A DNA stretch of 64,000 nt from a marine actinobacterium MedAcidi-G1 (GTDB lineage: Bacteria; Actinomycetota; Acidimicrobiia; Acidimicrobiales; MedAcidi-G1). Shown piece by piece: positions 1-9,128 of this stretch. Where the stretch lies: NCBI GenBank assembly GCA_000817085.1, contig JUEM01000003.1, positions 1-64,000 of the forward strand. The letters are read 5' to 3'. The position numbers and the translations under genes were made by a program. Numbering within the stretch: position 1 is the first letter of the stretch; every line of letters starts with the position of its first letter. The notes beneath the pieces are model-generated. The model was not told where the DNA came from, searched no databases, and saw only the letters and a list, made by a program, of their open reading frames with translations.

Positions 1-1
1 A

Positions 2-1261
2 GCAGATGGAAGCTTGTTTGAATTAGGTTCCAAATACTTCACTGACGCCTTTACAGTCACTTACGACGACATAGGCGACGGAGCTTACGCAGAGCCTGAA
101 CCAGTGGCTGAACCTGAACCTGTTGCAGGTTTTGATGGAACCACAATCAAAATAGGAGTCGTAAATGACTTCAGTGGACCTGCAGCTATTATTGGCCTCC
201 CGTTACAGTCGGGTGTTGCAACTTATTATGAGTGGGTTAATGCTCAAGGTGGTATCGCTGGAAAATATCCTGTTGAACTTGTAGACGCTGATAGTACTTA
301 TAATCCCAGCGTTGCTGTTCAGGCATATAACGACATGAAAGATGAAATTGCGCTAATAGGTAATCTTTTTGGAACACCAGTTGTAACTGCACTTCTTGAA
401 TCATTAAATGAAGATGGTTTAATGGCAGTTCCTGCATCACTGGAGTCAGGATGGGTACGTGAATCTAATTTGATGCCATGGGGCGCCCCTTATCAAATCC
501 AAGTAATAAATGGAATTGATTGGTGGTTGAACGAAGGCGGAGGTTCAACAGATCAGGTGTACTGCAGTTTGATCCAAGATGATCCGTATGGCGAAGCCGG
601 TCAGGCCGGACTTGAATGGATCGCTCCAAAGGCAGGAATAACAATTACTGAAGTTGCAAGGTATGTGCCTGGAGACTCTGATTTCAGTGCACAGATCGGA
701 CAACTACAAGGATCAGGATGTGAAGTGGTATGGTTAACGGCGCTTCCTTCAGCAGTTGGAGGAATAGGTGGCGCTGCTGCTGGTGCAGGTTTTGCACCAA
801 CCTGGATAGGCCAATCCCCAGTATGGATTAATGCTTTTGCTGCTTCAGCTTTGGCTCCATATCTCGAAGCAAACCTCATTATTGTAGGTGAGGGAAGCAC
901 CTGGGGAGATACAAGTATGCCTGGTGCAGTCGCAATGATGGAAAGAATGGCGACCTATGCCCCAGATCAGGCACCTGATTATTACTTTGCAGCCGGATAT
1001 GTAATGGGAATGGCAGGTGCAGGAATACTTGAACAAGCTGTTGCCAACGGTGACCTGTCACGTGAAGGAATACTTCAAGCATCAACTGAGGCAAGTATTG
1101 ATTTTGAAGGTTTGTCAGGTGACTATCACTACGGACCGGTTGATGAAAGAAAACCTTCGATATCAAACACGATTTTCCGAGTGAATCCGGAAGTTCCAAA
1201 CGGTGTTGAAGCTGTCGAGGTTGGATACGAGAGCTCATACGCTTCCGATTACGACTTCTAA
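2..1261 (+). CDS. Liv-type ABC transporter substrate-binding protein, 5'-truncated by window edge
   Basis: Periplasmic-binding-protein fold of the branched-chain amino acid (LivK/Peripla_BP_6) type. It would capture a small organic ligand outside the membrane and deliver it to the LivHM permease encoded downstream. The domain begins near base 140 with GTTIKIGVVNDFSGP, typical of the first beta strand, and runs to the stop codon. The reading frame is open to the left edge, so the true start and any signal peptide or lipobox lie outside the window; the TTG at base 14 is not convincing. Just before the domain sits a short proline/glutamate linker (EPEPVAEPEPVA). The about 28 residues before that do not look like a signal sequence, so a longer N-terminal region may exist. 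A strong hairpin follows the stop codon. The family call is firm; the ligand is unknown, since these proteins bind amino acids, amides, aromatic acids and others. Confidence 0.88.
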   Translation, partial: ADGSLFELGSKYFTDAFTVTYDDIGDGAYAEPEPVAEPEPVAGFDGTTIKIGVVNDFSGPAAIIGLPLQSGVATYYEWVNAQGGIAGKYPVELVDADSTYNPSVAVQAYNDMKDEIALIGNLFGTPVVTALLESLNEDGLMAVPASLESGWVRESNLMPWGAPYQIQVINGIDWWLNEGGGSTDQVYCSLIQDDPYGEAGQAGLEWIAPKAGITITEVARYVPGDSDFSAQIGQLQGSGCEVVWLTALPSAVGGIGGAAAGAGFAPTWIGQSPVWINAFAASALAPYLEANLIIVGEGSTWGDTSMPGAVAMMERMATYAPDQAPDYYFAAGYVMGMAGAGILEQAVANGDLSREGILQASTEASIDFEGLSGDYHYGPVDERKPSISNTIFRVNPEVPNGVEAVEVGYESSYASDYDF

Positions 1262-1277
1262 TCGAATTGATAGTGAT

Positions 1278-1317
1278 TTAGGGCCCATGGGTTAAACCCA
1301 TGGGCCCTAAACTTTTT
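1278..1317 (+). terminator. Strong hairpin with T-run after the binding-protein gene
   Basis: A perfect inverted repeat has arms at 1278-1293 and 1295-1310, with GGGCCCATGG at the core of the left arm. It is followed by five T at 1313-1317. This is a textbook rho-independent terminator shape. It lies only about 20 bases before the ATG used for livF, so it probably gives partial termination or protects the binding-protein mRNA, which is usually needed in excess over the transporter. Confidence 0.85.
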
Positions 1318-1336
1318 GTTGGTTAACATAAGTCCA

Positions 1337-2161
1337 ATGGAATCTAGAACTCTAGAAAATAGAGAAGCTTTAATACTTTCGGTTGAGAACCTTGAAGTTG
1401 TCTATAACGAAGTCATACTCGTTCTTCGTGGTATTTCCTTAAACGTTTCAGAAGGGGAAATTGTTGCTCTTTTAGGGGCAAATGGTGCCGGAAAAACGAC
1501 TCTATTGCGATCAATAACTGGTTTACTTGACATTCATAGGGGTCGCATAACTAAAGGCTCTGTTACATTTCTAGGTCAAAAAACAAACAGAGATGATCCT
1601 TCAAAATTAGTCCGTGCAGGTCTATCACAGGTTATGGAAGGTAGAAGAATTTTTGCAGAGTTAACAGTCGAAGAAAATCTTCGCGCTGGGGCATACACAG
1701 TCACCTCACGTCAGAAAATCTCAGAAGCACATGATCGTGTTGTAAGCCTTTTTCCGGTATTGGCTTCGCGATCTGGTTCGACAGCAGGATACCTTTCAGG
1801 CGGAGAGCAACAAATGTTAGCCATTGGCAGAGCACTTATGACTTCACCCAAATTGCTAGTACTTGATGAACCGTCTCTGGGGCTTGCTCCACTACTCGTT
1901 CAACAGATAAGAGACATAATTGAAACAGTAAATAAACAAGGAACAAGTGTTTTGCTAGTGGAACAAAATGCGACAATGGCACTTTCAATTGCCAACAGAG
2001 GATACGTACTTGAAAACGGACGAATTGTACGTGAAGGGTTAAGCGATGAGTTATTGCAGGACGATGATATAAAAGAGTTTTATTTAGGCGTAGGAGAAGC
2101 TGGTCGGCGTTCTTTTAGAGACGTAAAAACATACCGCCGTAGAAAAAGGTGGAGTGCCTAG
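1337..2161 (+). CDS. livF: Branched-chain amino acid-type ABC transporter ATP-binding protein LivF
   Basis: One of two ATPases that power the Liv-type importer at the inner face of the membrane. Visible motifs are Walker A (GANGAGKTT, about residue 48), the signature region (YLSGGEQQ) and Walker B (LLVLDEPSLGLAP), in the order expected of LivF. The frame is open from a TTG at 1316, but that codon lies in the T-run of the terminator; the ATG at 1337 is the better start and gives 274 residues. The C-terminus has a basic extension (KTYRRRKRW) beyond the usual LivF end. The stop codon overlaps the livG start by one base, so the two are probably translationally coupled. Family certain; substrate unknown. 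Confidence 0.9.
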   Translation: MESRTLENREALILSVENLEVVYNEVILVLRGISLNVSEGEIVALLGANGAGKTTLLRSITGLLDIHRGRITKGSVTFLGQKTNRDDPSKLVRAGLSQVMEGRRIFAELTVEENLRAGAYTVTSRQKISEAHDRVVSLFPVLASRSGSTAGYLSGGEQQMLAIGRALMTSPKLLVLDEPSLGLAPLLVQQIRDIIETVNKQGTSVLLVEQNATMALSIANRGYVLENGRIVREGLSDELLQDDDIKEFYLGVGEAGRRSFRDVKTYRRRKRWSA

Positions 2162-2934
2162 TGGACTCTTCGCCGATACTCGATGTAAGTGATGTGACAC
2201 TTCGCTTTGGAGGCGTAACTGCCCTTGAAGAAGCAAGTTTCAGTGTTAAATCAGGGGAGCTTTTTGCAATAATAGGCCCGAATGGGGCTGGTAAAACATC
2301 AATTTTTAATTGTATAAACGGCGTGTATAAACCTCAGAATGGTTCAATTTTACTTGAAGGTGATGAACTGATAGGTGAGCGACCTGTCACTGTAGCTCAA
2401 AAAGGTGTGGGTAGAACTTTTCAAAACCTGGGTTTGTTCATGAATTTGAACTTGATAGACAACCTATTGCTTGGTCGACACCTCCAAATGAAGACAGGAT
2501 TTTTATCGGGTGCTCTTTGGTGGGGTCGAGCCAAAAATGAAGAAATAAAAAATCGTCAAAAGATAGAAACAATTATTGACCTACTTGAACTTCAACCATA
2601 CCGCTATCAACCAGTAGGCTTGCTGCCTTATGGAATCCAAAAGCGTGTTGAATTAGGAAGAGCGCTCTCTATGGAACCACGAATCCTTCTTCTAGACGAG
2701 CCAGTAGCAGGAATGAATCTGGAAGAAACTGAAGATATGGCACGGTATATCCTAGAAATTAACAATGAATTGGAAATTTCCATTTTGCTTGTTGAACATG
2801 ACATGGCGATGGTTATGGATATAGCTGACTGTGTAATGGCGCTTGATTTCGGACAAACAATTGCGATCGGGTCTCCAAAAGAAGTACAAGGTGATGAGCG
2901 CGTAATAGCCGCCTATTTAGGAGAGGCACCATGA
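2161..2934 (+). CDS. livG: Branched-chain amino acid-type ABC transporter ATP-binding protein LivG
   Basis: Second ATPase of the importer. It shows Walker A (GPNGAGKTS), the LivG-typical VGRTFQN segment, a signature-like segment (LPYGIQKRVELGRAL) and Walker B (ILLLDEPVAGMN), followed by the switch histidine in LVEHDM. The GTG at 2161 is preferred over the upstream in-frame GTG at 2149, because a good ribosome site (AGGTGGAG, 2147-2154) lies about 6 bases before 2161 and the length (257 residues) fits LivG. The stop overlaps the next gene, the acyl-CoA ligase, by an ATGA. The signature loop reads LPYG instead of LSGGQ, which is common in LivG proteins. Confidence 0.9.
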   Translation: MDSSPILDVSDVTLRFGGVTALEEASFSVKSGELFAIIGPNGAGKTSIFNCINGVYKPQNGSILLEGDELIGERPVTVAQKGVGRTFQNLGLFMNLNLIDNLLLGRHLQMKTGFLSGALWWGRAKNEEIKNRQKIETIIDLLELQPYRYQPVGLLPYGIQKRVELGRALSMEPRILLLDEPVAGMNLEETEDMARYILEINNELEISILLVEHDMAMVMDIADCVMALDFGQTIAIGSPKEVQGDERVIAAYLGEAP

Positions 2935-4754
2935 AATCTCAAATTCATGACGAAATTGATTTAGCAGAAAATGAACTAATCAACTTGCCAGCCAAACTTC
3001 TTGAACATTCACAGACACGTCCTAACGATGTGGCCATGCGACACAAAAGGCTAGGCATTTGGAAAGAATTTACATGGGAAGAGTATCTAAACAAAGTTGT
3101 ATCTGTTTCTTTAGGGTTTTATGAACTAGGAGTTCGAGAAGGCGACAAAGTTGCAATTCATTCAGAAAACAGACCTGAATGGGTTTTTGCAGATTTAGCT
3201 GCCCAAACGCTTGGGTCCGTGTCAGTTGGAATATATCCAACGAGTCCTGCATCAGAAGTCGAGTATCTTTTGAGCCATTCCGAGGCCAGTGTTCTAGTTG
3301 TTGAAGACGAAGAGCAACTTGATAAAGCATTAGATGCATGGGATCGGTTAGAAAAATTACAGAAAATTGTTGTTATTGATCCACGTGGCGTAAAGGAGCT
3401 TAATGATCCAAGGATCATAACTTTTGAAGATTTACTTGATTTAGGCGATTTGGTTGTAGGGAAAAGTTTTGAGGAAATGACTAAAACGATCACATCTTCT
3501 GAAACTGCAATAATCGTTTACACATCAGGTACAACAGGTCCCCCAAAAGGAGCGATGATAACTCATGAGAATTTGAGATTCGCTGCAATTACGTGGGGTC
3601 TTGTTTATGAATACAGGAAAAATGATGAGGTTTTATCGTATCTTCCCTTATGCCATGTGGCTGAGCGTGTCATCTCCGTTGCTAATGCGGTCTATCACGG
3701 TTATGTGGTGAATTTTGGTGAAGATACCAATTCGTTTACGGAAGATCTTCGTGAAGTGCAACCGACGTTTTTTTTAGGGGTTCCCCGTGTATGGGAAAAA
3801 ATGCTGGCTGCTGTTCAGATTCGATCAAATGATGCAACATGGTTGAAACGATCGTTGTTTAATTTTTGGATAAAGCAAGGCGGACTACTGTTACAAAGAC
3901 GTTTGAAAAACAAAAGTACTTTTATTGATTCGATATGGTTTGGAATTGGCTGGTTGTTTGTTTTTCGGTCACTGAAAAAAAGACTAGGAATGATGAGAGT
4001 TCGTGAAGCCCTATCTGGTGCGGCACCGATAGCTCCCCAAGTGCTTGAATTTTTGATGTCAGTCGGTGTGCCTGTTCGTGAAGGATACGGAATGACTGAA
4101 AACACAGCTGTTGCAACCATTGTTCCGGCGGATGAATTGTATTTAGGTTCTGTTGGGAAAGCACTACCTCTCTCTGAAGTTCGAATAGCTGAAGATGGAG
4201 AAATACTTACTCGCTCAGACGGAACATTTAAAGGTTATTTTAAAAATCTAGAAGCAACTAAGGAAACGATTATCGATGGGTGGTTGCATACGGGAGATGT
4301 AGGTCGTATAGATGAATTTGGGCATCTTTGGATTACAGATCGTAAAAAAGACATAATTATCACAGCAGGTGGAAAGAATCTTTCACCATCTGAAATAGAA
4401 AATCGTATAAAAATTTCTCCCTACGTAAGAGAAGCTATGGTTATCGGAGATAAGCGTAAATATCTAACGGCGCTGATTGGAATCGAAAGTGACACGGTAG
4501 GCGATTGGGCTACACGTAAAGGAATTCCATACACCACTTATGAAGATCTTTCATCAAAAGATGAAGTGAACGAATTAGTTTCCATGATTATAAATGATGC
4601 AAACAAAGATTTTGCTCAGGTGGAAACAGTTAAGTATTTTAAATTAATACCACTAGAACTTGACCACGAAGACGGTCAACTTACAGCTACACAAAAAGTA
4701 AAGAGAGCAGCTATTACCGAACAGTTTGCCGAATTGATCGAGAGTATGTATTAA
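2931..4754 (+). CDS. AMP-forming long-chain acyl-CoA synthetase (FadD/ACSL-like)
   Basis: Adenylate-forming enzyme that activates a carboxylic acid with ATP and CoA. The P-loop-like A3 motif is VYTSGTTGPPKGAMITHEN; later come the A5 motif YGMTENT, the A7 motif GWLHTGDVG, the A8 region DRKKDIIITAGGKN, and a candidate C-terminal catalytic lysine in ATQKVKR. Its length, 607 residues, matches the long-chain (FadD15/ACSL) branch. The start is the ATG at 2931 in an ATGA overlap with livG, with AGGAGAGG upstream. The stop overlaps livH by one base. Its position between the ATPase and permease genes of a Liv transporter suggests that the imported compound is an acid that is CoA-activated on entry. 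That is inference; the motifs do not fix chain length or aromatic preference. Confidence 0.9.
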   Translation: MKSQIHDEIDLAENELINLPAKLLEHSQTRPNDVAMRHKRLGIWKEFTWEEYLNKVVSVSLGFYELGVREGDKVAIHSENRPEWVFADLAAQTLGSVSVGIYPTSPASEVEYLLSHSEASVLVVEDEEQLDKALDAWDRLEKLQKIVVIDPRGVKELNDPRIITFEDLLDLGDLVVGKSFEEMTKTITSSETAIIVYTSGTTGPPKGAMITHENLRFAAITWGLVYEYRKNDEVLSYLPLCHVAERVISVANAVYHGYVVNFGEDTNSFTEDLREVQPTFFLGVPRVWEKMLAAVQIRSNDATWLKRSLFNFWIKQGGLLLQRRLKNKSTFIDSIWFGIGWLFVFRSLKKRLGMMRVREALSGAAPIAPQVLEFLMSVGVPVREGYGMTENTAVATIVPADELYLGSVGKALPLSEVRIAEDGEILTRSDGTFKGYFKNLEATKETIIDGWLHTGDVGRIDEFGHLWITDRKKDIIITAGGKNLSPSEIENRIKISPYVREAMVIGDKRKYLTALIGIESDTVGDWATRKGIPYTTYEDLSSKDEVNELVSMIINDANKDFAQVETVKYFKLIPLELDHEDGQLTATQKVKRAAITEQFAELIESMY

Positions 4755-5815
4755 TGGATCAACTTTTACAGGGCATATTCGATGGAGTAGCTCTAGGGGC
4801 CAGATATTCCTTAATAGTTCTCGGTTTTGTGGTCATCTATCGGGCAACTGGAATAATTAATTTCGCTCAAGGAGGATTTCTTCTGATAGGTGCATTTTTG
4901 ACCTATAACTTCAGCCAAACCTGGGGATGGAATTTTTATCTTTCTTTGCTTCTCTCAATGATCGCCACCGCAATAATTGCAATTCTCATTCAGTTATTAC
5001 TTTTACACCGTTCATTAAAAGAAATATCTGGTGGTGTCTTTTGTTTAATTTCTTGGTCGGTATTTTTCTATAACGGCAACAGTCACTTAACTTCTTTGAT
5101 ACTTGGAATTTTCGTTGGAGCAAGTGTTTATTTCTTAGTCAAAAAATTTGAAAACCGTTTCGGAGTAAGTCAATCAAATGAGTTGCCAATCTTTGGGTCA
5201 ATTATCGTCACCATTGGCATACTTTTTGTAATTAAACAAGTGGTTCCATCCATTTGGGGTTTTGCTGAAAAAAATATGGGAGATCCATGGGGTTTTAAGA
5301 TAGTCAAAGTAGGTGATTTAGTTTTCACACACGCAAAGCTTTGGACAATTGCTTTAACCGCAATTGCACTTTCAGGTTTTTTCTTAGTTAATCGGTTCAC
5401 AAAAATTGGCATAGCAATGAGAGCTGCCCATTTCGATCACGAAGCAGCTTTCGCTCAAGGTATTTCTTTGAAGGTTGTCTTTGCTACCGCTTTTGGAATC
5501 GCTGGTGCAGTGGCTGCTTTAGCCGGAACTGCAACTGGTGTGGGAATAGCACAGTTAACACCCAATATGGATCTAATAGTATTTCTTGCTTTTCCAGCAA
5601 TGATACTGGGAGGTTTTGATTCCCCAGGAGGCGCCGTAATAGGAGGAATCATCGTTGGAATTATTCAAAACCTGACAAAGGTATATCAGCCTGAATGGGA
5701 TTTGGACTGGTTAGGAGTCGGATTCGACAGAGTAATGGTCTTTATCGTGATGCTTATAATTTTAATGATCCGACCGTATGGACTTTTCGGCACTAAAGAA
5801 GTACACAGAGTGTGA
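4754..5815 (+). CDS. livH: Branched-chain amino acid-type ABC transporter permease LivH, enlarged
   Basis: Membrane-spanning permease half with the LivH hallmark near the N-terminus (GARYSLIVLGFVVIYRATG, then NFAQGGF) and the C-terminal AIIGG-like region followed by MIRPYGLFG. At 353 residues it is longer than the usual 290-310. The excess lies about residues 92-146, where an additional hydrophobic stretch (GGVFCLISWSVFFYN... LTSLILGIFVGASVYFLV) precedes the conserved SIIVTIGILF segment. It forms one transcription unit with the ligase (TAATG overlap) and with livM (6-base gap). Function as Liv permease is secure; the effect of the extra segment is unknown. Confidence 0.88.
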   Translation: MDQLLQGIFDGVALGARYSLIVLGFVVIYRATGIINFAQGGFLLIGAFLTYNFSQTWGWNFYLSLLLSMIATAIIAILIQLLLLHRSLKEISGGVFCLISWSVFFYNGNSHLTSLILGIFVGASVYFLVKKFENRFGVSQSNELPIFGSIIVTIGILFVIKQVVPSIWGFAEKNMGDPWGFKIVKVGDLVFTHAKLWTIALTAIALSGFFLVNRFTKIGIAMRAAHFDHEAAFAQGISLKVVFATAFGIAGAVAALAGTATGVGIAQLTPNMDLIVFLAFPAMILGGFDSPGGAVIGGIIVGIIQNLTKVYQPEWDLDWLGVGFDRVMVFIVMLIILMIRPYGLFGTKEVHRV

Positions 5816-5821
5816 GTTTAA

Positions 5822-6961
5822 ATGGCTAATCCTTCAAAAGAACTAAAAGTTCGCTATCAGCAAGACCTAATGATTTGGCGAACCCCTTTATTAAGAGCTG
5901 GTTTATTAACTCTGTTATTTCTTTACGTTTTGAGCCCGATAATTTGGGAGAGTTTTATAGTAACTAAATTTCTTGACGATATAGGTCTAACTATGACAAC
6001 GCTTAATTATGCTGGCGTGTTTGCTGTTGGAGCAATTGGTTTAAATTTGCTGACCGGATACACGGGACAAGTTTCATTAGGTCATTCAGTTTTTGTTGGC
6101 GCCGGAGCATATTTCACTGCATATGCGGGATCAACATGGGAGTTACCTTTTATAGTCTGGTTGCCCGGGTCACTTTTAGTCGGTTTTCTAATTGGTTTTA
6201 TAGTTGGACCTCTAGCGCTAAGACTCCGCGGAAACTATTTGGTGGTTGTGACCTTAGGTTTAGTTTTCTTAGGAGACCACATTTTCAGAAATTGGAAATC
6301 AGTTACTGGTGGAAGTACAGGGGTTTCGGTTACAGGAGCTTCATTAAAAGTTGGCCCTATTGATTTTAGAAACTTTGAAGTTTTTGGTCATGAATTTGAA
6401 AAATCTCAATCATTTTTCTGGCTCATTTGGGGTTTCGTCGGACTTACTGCACTACTTGTTAAAAATATAGTGAGAACAAGACCAGGAAGAGCATTACAGG
6501 CAGTAAGGGATCGTGATATCGCAGCTGAAATAATTGGAGTAGATCTTTTGCATTACAAGACAATGGCATTTGCAATTTCTAGTTCAATCGCTGCTCTTGC
6601 CGGAGCACTTTTCGGGGTGCTGCAGTCATTTATAAGCCCCATAGATTTCGGCTTGTTAGTAGCAATTCAATATATAGCAATAATTATTTTGGGAGGAATG
6701 GGAACTATTCACGGATCGATAATAGGCGCCCTTGTTGTAGGGAGTCTCCCCAGACTCGTTGAAAATATTTCTAGAGATTATGACCTTCCGGGCGTTAGCG
6801 GAGACCAAGGAGGAATTGGAGGCATGCTATCCATCTCTTCTTTAAATCATATTATTTATGGCATGCTTATCGCTGCATTTTTGCTGCTTGAACCTCGAGG
6901 AATCGCAGGAATATGGATACGTATAAAAACTTATTTTAAAACCTGGCCTTTTTCTTACTAA
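5822..6961 (+). CDS. livM: Branched-chain amino acid-type ABC transporter permease LivM
   Basis: Second permease half, 379 residues, hydrophobic throughout. Recognisable LivM segments are LNLLTGYTGQVSLGHSVFVGAGAYF near residue 78 and the cytoplasmic coupling region (RTRPGRALQAVRDRDIAAEIIGVD), followed by ILGGMGTIHGSIIGA. It closes the transporter set livFG-ligase-livHM. The ATG follows the livH stop by 6 bases without a strong ribosome site, suggesting translational coupling. The next gene begins 80 bases later behind its own strong ribosome site. Confidence 0.9.
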   Translation: MANPSKELKVRYQQDLMIWRTPLLRAGLLTLLFLYVLSPIIWESFIVTKFLDDIGLTMTTLNYAGVFAVGAIGLNLLTGYTGQVSLGHSVFVGAGAYFTAYAGSTWELPFIVWLPGSLLVGFLIGFIVGPLALRLRGNYLVVVTLGLVFLGDHIFRNWKSVTGGSTGVSVTGASLKVGPIDFRNFEVFGHEFEKSQSFFWLIWGFVGLTALLVKNIVRTRPGRALQAVRDRDIAAEIIGVDLLHYKTMAFAISSSIAALAGALFGVLQSFISPIDFGLLVAIQYIAIIILGGMGTIHGSIIGALVVGSLPRLVENISRDYDLPGVSGDQGGIGGMLSISSLNHIIYGMLIAAFLLLEPRGIAGIWIRIKTYFKTWPFSY

Positions 6962-7041
6962 CAGAAATTTTCGTATGGTCATTCGAATTCAACGCGTGAG
7001 AGAATTTACATAAACATAGATTTTATTTAGAAGGGAGAGTT

Positions 7042-7833
7042 ATGAGTAGTATTCGATACGGAGCTCGATCACAAGAAGCAATCCGTAACAGAGAGCTCGA
7101 GGCAACAGGTCGAGAGACATGGTCAGATTCTTTAGAAGCCGTTTATGAAACTGATCCTGATGTCATTGCTGCTGTACTGCCACCACCTTTAGAACCAGGA
7201 CCAGAGCCACTAGTAAGGCTAAATATTTCAACAGTAACCATGCCTGGCAATCTGGTATTTGGGGCTGGATGGTTTGGAGTTCAAGCTTGTCATGGGGAAG
7301 TTTTAGGTGAGTACCCATTGTTAATGCCGATGACCACTGAACAAGCAACTGTTGGAGGTCGTGAGACATTTGGAGAACCCAAAAAGATTGCTGAGATTCA
7401 AGCAAAAAGAGAAGGTAATGATATTCACAGCACCATAAAGCGTTTAGGTTTTACAGTCGCAGAGATAAAAGGCAAGATCACAGGCGAAAGAGATCTGATA
7501 TCAAATGAAAGAATCGATTTTTATTTCAAATTATTTCCATCACCTGAAGGACCAACAAAACTTGATGGAGACCCTTTTATAGTCCATTCAAAAAAATCTT
7601 CACGTGAACGAAAAGCAGAAGTTGTAGAAGGTGAAGTTATTTTGGGTAATTCACCATTAGACCCAGTATCAGATTTACCAATAAGAAAGTTGCGTTCTAT
7701 TACTCTTTCTCAGCGTGCAACAGTGGTCAATGCTCGTACTGTAGGGACTGTCCCAGCCGAAAATTTGATACCTTTTGTTCACCAACGTTACGACGATCTT
7801 TCGGTTCTAGGAGTAAAAGATACTGATGACTAA
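7042..7833 (+). CDS. Acetoacetate decarboxylase-family protein
   Basis: A 263-residue protein resembling the acetoacetate decarboxylase (ADC) superfamily. The region GGRETFGEPKKIAEI contains the ExKK-type segment that carries the Schiff-base lysine in true decarboxylases; flanking segments (MPGNLVFGAGWFG; YPLLMPMTTEQATVGGRE) also fit the family. A strong ribosome site (AAGGGAGAG) precedes the ATG at 7042. It is followed after 9 bases by two amidohydrolase genes and then an SDR gene, so it probably acts in the same pathway as the upstream CoA ligase and transporter. ADC-family members include decarboxylases but also hydratases, aldolases and cyclases, so the reaction is open. Confidence 0.8.
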   Translation: MSSIRYGARSQEAIRNRELEATGRETWSDSLEAVYETDPDVIAAVLPPPLEPGPEPLVRLNISTVTMPGNLVFGAGWFGVQACHGEVLGEYPLLMPMTTEQATVGGRETFGEPKKIAEIQAKREGNDIHSTIKRLGFTVAEIKGKITGERDLISNERIDFYFKLFPSPEGPTKLDGDPFIVHSKKSSRERKAEVVEGEVILGNSPLDPVSDLPIRKLRSITLSQRATVVNARTVGTVPAENLIPFVHQRYDDLSVLGVKDTDD

Positions 7834-7842
7834 GGAGGCTAA

Positions 7843-9120
7843 ATGTCCATCGAAGTGAGTACAGGTGAAGATCCATACTTAATTGTTTCTTCTGATACGC
7901 ATGCTGGGCTCCAGTGTGAGAATTATCGTCCCTATCTTGAGTCCTCTCTACATGATGAGTTCGACAAATATGTAGAAGAAAGACATGAACATCGACGAAT
8001 CACTGAAGAAGTTAACGCTGATTTTCTGGAGAAATGGGAAGGGGAAAACAAGGAAGGTCTTAAAGGAGCGTATGACTCCTCAGTTAGAAATGGTGTTATG
8101 GACGCCGACGGCATTTCAGGAGAAATAATTTTTGCTGATGGCGATGCTGTTACAGGACAAGAATCACCACCATTTGGTGCTGGTTTAGCTGCAGGTCAGA
8201 TTACTGATCCAAAACTCGCTTTTGGAGGAGCTAGAGCGCATAACCGTTGGTTAGAAGAATTTTGTGGGGACGATCCTGTTAGACGTGCTGGGATCGCTTT
8301 AGTGCCAATAACCCATGACGTAGATGAAGCTGTAAAAGAAATCGAGTCACTCGCTGAAAAGCCAGGTATTTATGGTGTGATGGTCCCAACTATGTGGCAT
8401 GGTTTTCCTCCTTATGGGTCTGATCATTATGACAAGGTATGGGCAGCGTGCAGTGAAACTGGTCTTGTGGTTCACACTCATTCTGGTGAAGCAGATTTTC
8501 CAAGTTATGGAGAAAATATAGCTATGTATATTAGCGAGGTGCCTTTTTGGACTCATAGAATCCTGTGGCAACTTTTGTTTTCAGGCAAGTTTGATCGTTT
8601 TCCTGGATTGAAATATGCAGTAGTTGAATGTGGTTCATTTTGGATCGGAGATATTTTATGGAAAGCCGACATTAATTTCGGCGGCACGAGCAAAATAAAA
8701 AAAATGGGTTCAAGAATGAAAGGATTAATATCGCGACTTCCTTCAGAATATTTTGGTTCGAATGTTTTCATAGGTGCTTCCACTATGTCGCGAGAGGAAA
8801 TAAGACGTAGACACGTAAATGGAATCGATGCCTTGATGTGGGGCACCGACTATCCACATCCTGAAGGATCCTGGCCAAATACAGTTGAGCGACTTGAGAA
8901 TGATTTCAGAGATGTCTCAATCGAAGATACTCGTCGTTTACTAGGAATGAATGCTGTTGAATGTTACGGACTTGACTTTGAAGGATTAAATGCTGTTGCA
9001 AATCGCGTTGGCCCAACTCCGGCAAAACTCAACCAAGATCCGGAATTAAGAACCTCTGAGAATGCACTACGTGAAGCCCGCTGGTGGCTTGATGAATACG
9101 GTTGTGAATTACAGTACTAA
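7843..9120 (+). CDS. Amidohydrolase family (PF04909-type) metal-dependent hydrolase/decarboxylase 1
   Basis: TIM-barrel enzyme of the amidohydrolase_2 group, which contains ACMSD-like decarboxylases and hydrolases of ring acids. The N-terminal motif is SSDTHAG (D-x-H rather than H-x-H), followed by RAHNRWLEEF, a VHTHSGEADFPSYG mid-section with candidate metal histidines, and the C-terminal MWGTDYPHPEGSWP signature with the conserved Asp. Length is 425 residues. An AAGGAGG ribosome site (7832-7838) overlaps the stop codon of the ADC-like gene. It is a clear paralogue of the next gene, so a tandem duplication with divergence is likely. The substrate cannot be read from sequence. Confidence 0.82.
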   Translation: MSIEVSTGEDPYLIVSSDTHAGLQCENYRPYLESSLHDEFDKYVEERHEHRRITEEVNADFLEKWEGENKEGLKGAYDSSVRNGVMDADGISGEIIFADGDAVTGQESPPFGAGLAAGQITDPKLAFGGARAHNRWLEEFCGDDPVRRAGIALVPITHDVDEAVKEIESLAEKPGIYGVMVPTMWHGFPPYGSDHYDKVWAACSETGLVVHTHSGEADFPSYGENIAMYISEVPFWTHRILWQLLFSGKFDRFPGLKYAVVECGSFWIGDILWKADINFGGTSKIKKMGSRMKGLISRLPSEYFGSNVFIGASTMSREEIRRRHVNGIDALMWGTDYPHPEGSWPNTVERLENDFRDVSIEDTRRLLGMNAVECYGLDFEGLNAVANRVGPTPAKLNQDPELRTSENALREARWWLDEYGCELQY

Positions 9121-9128
9121 GGAATCTA

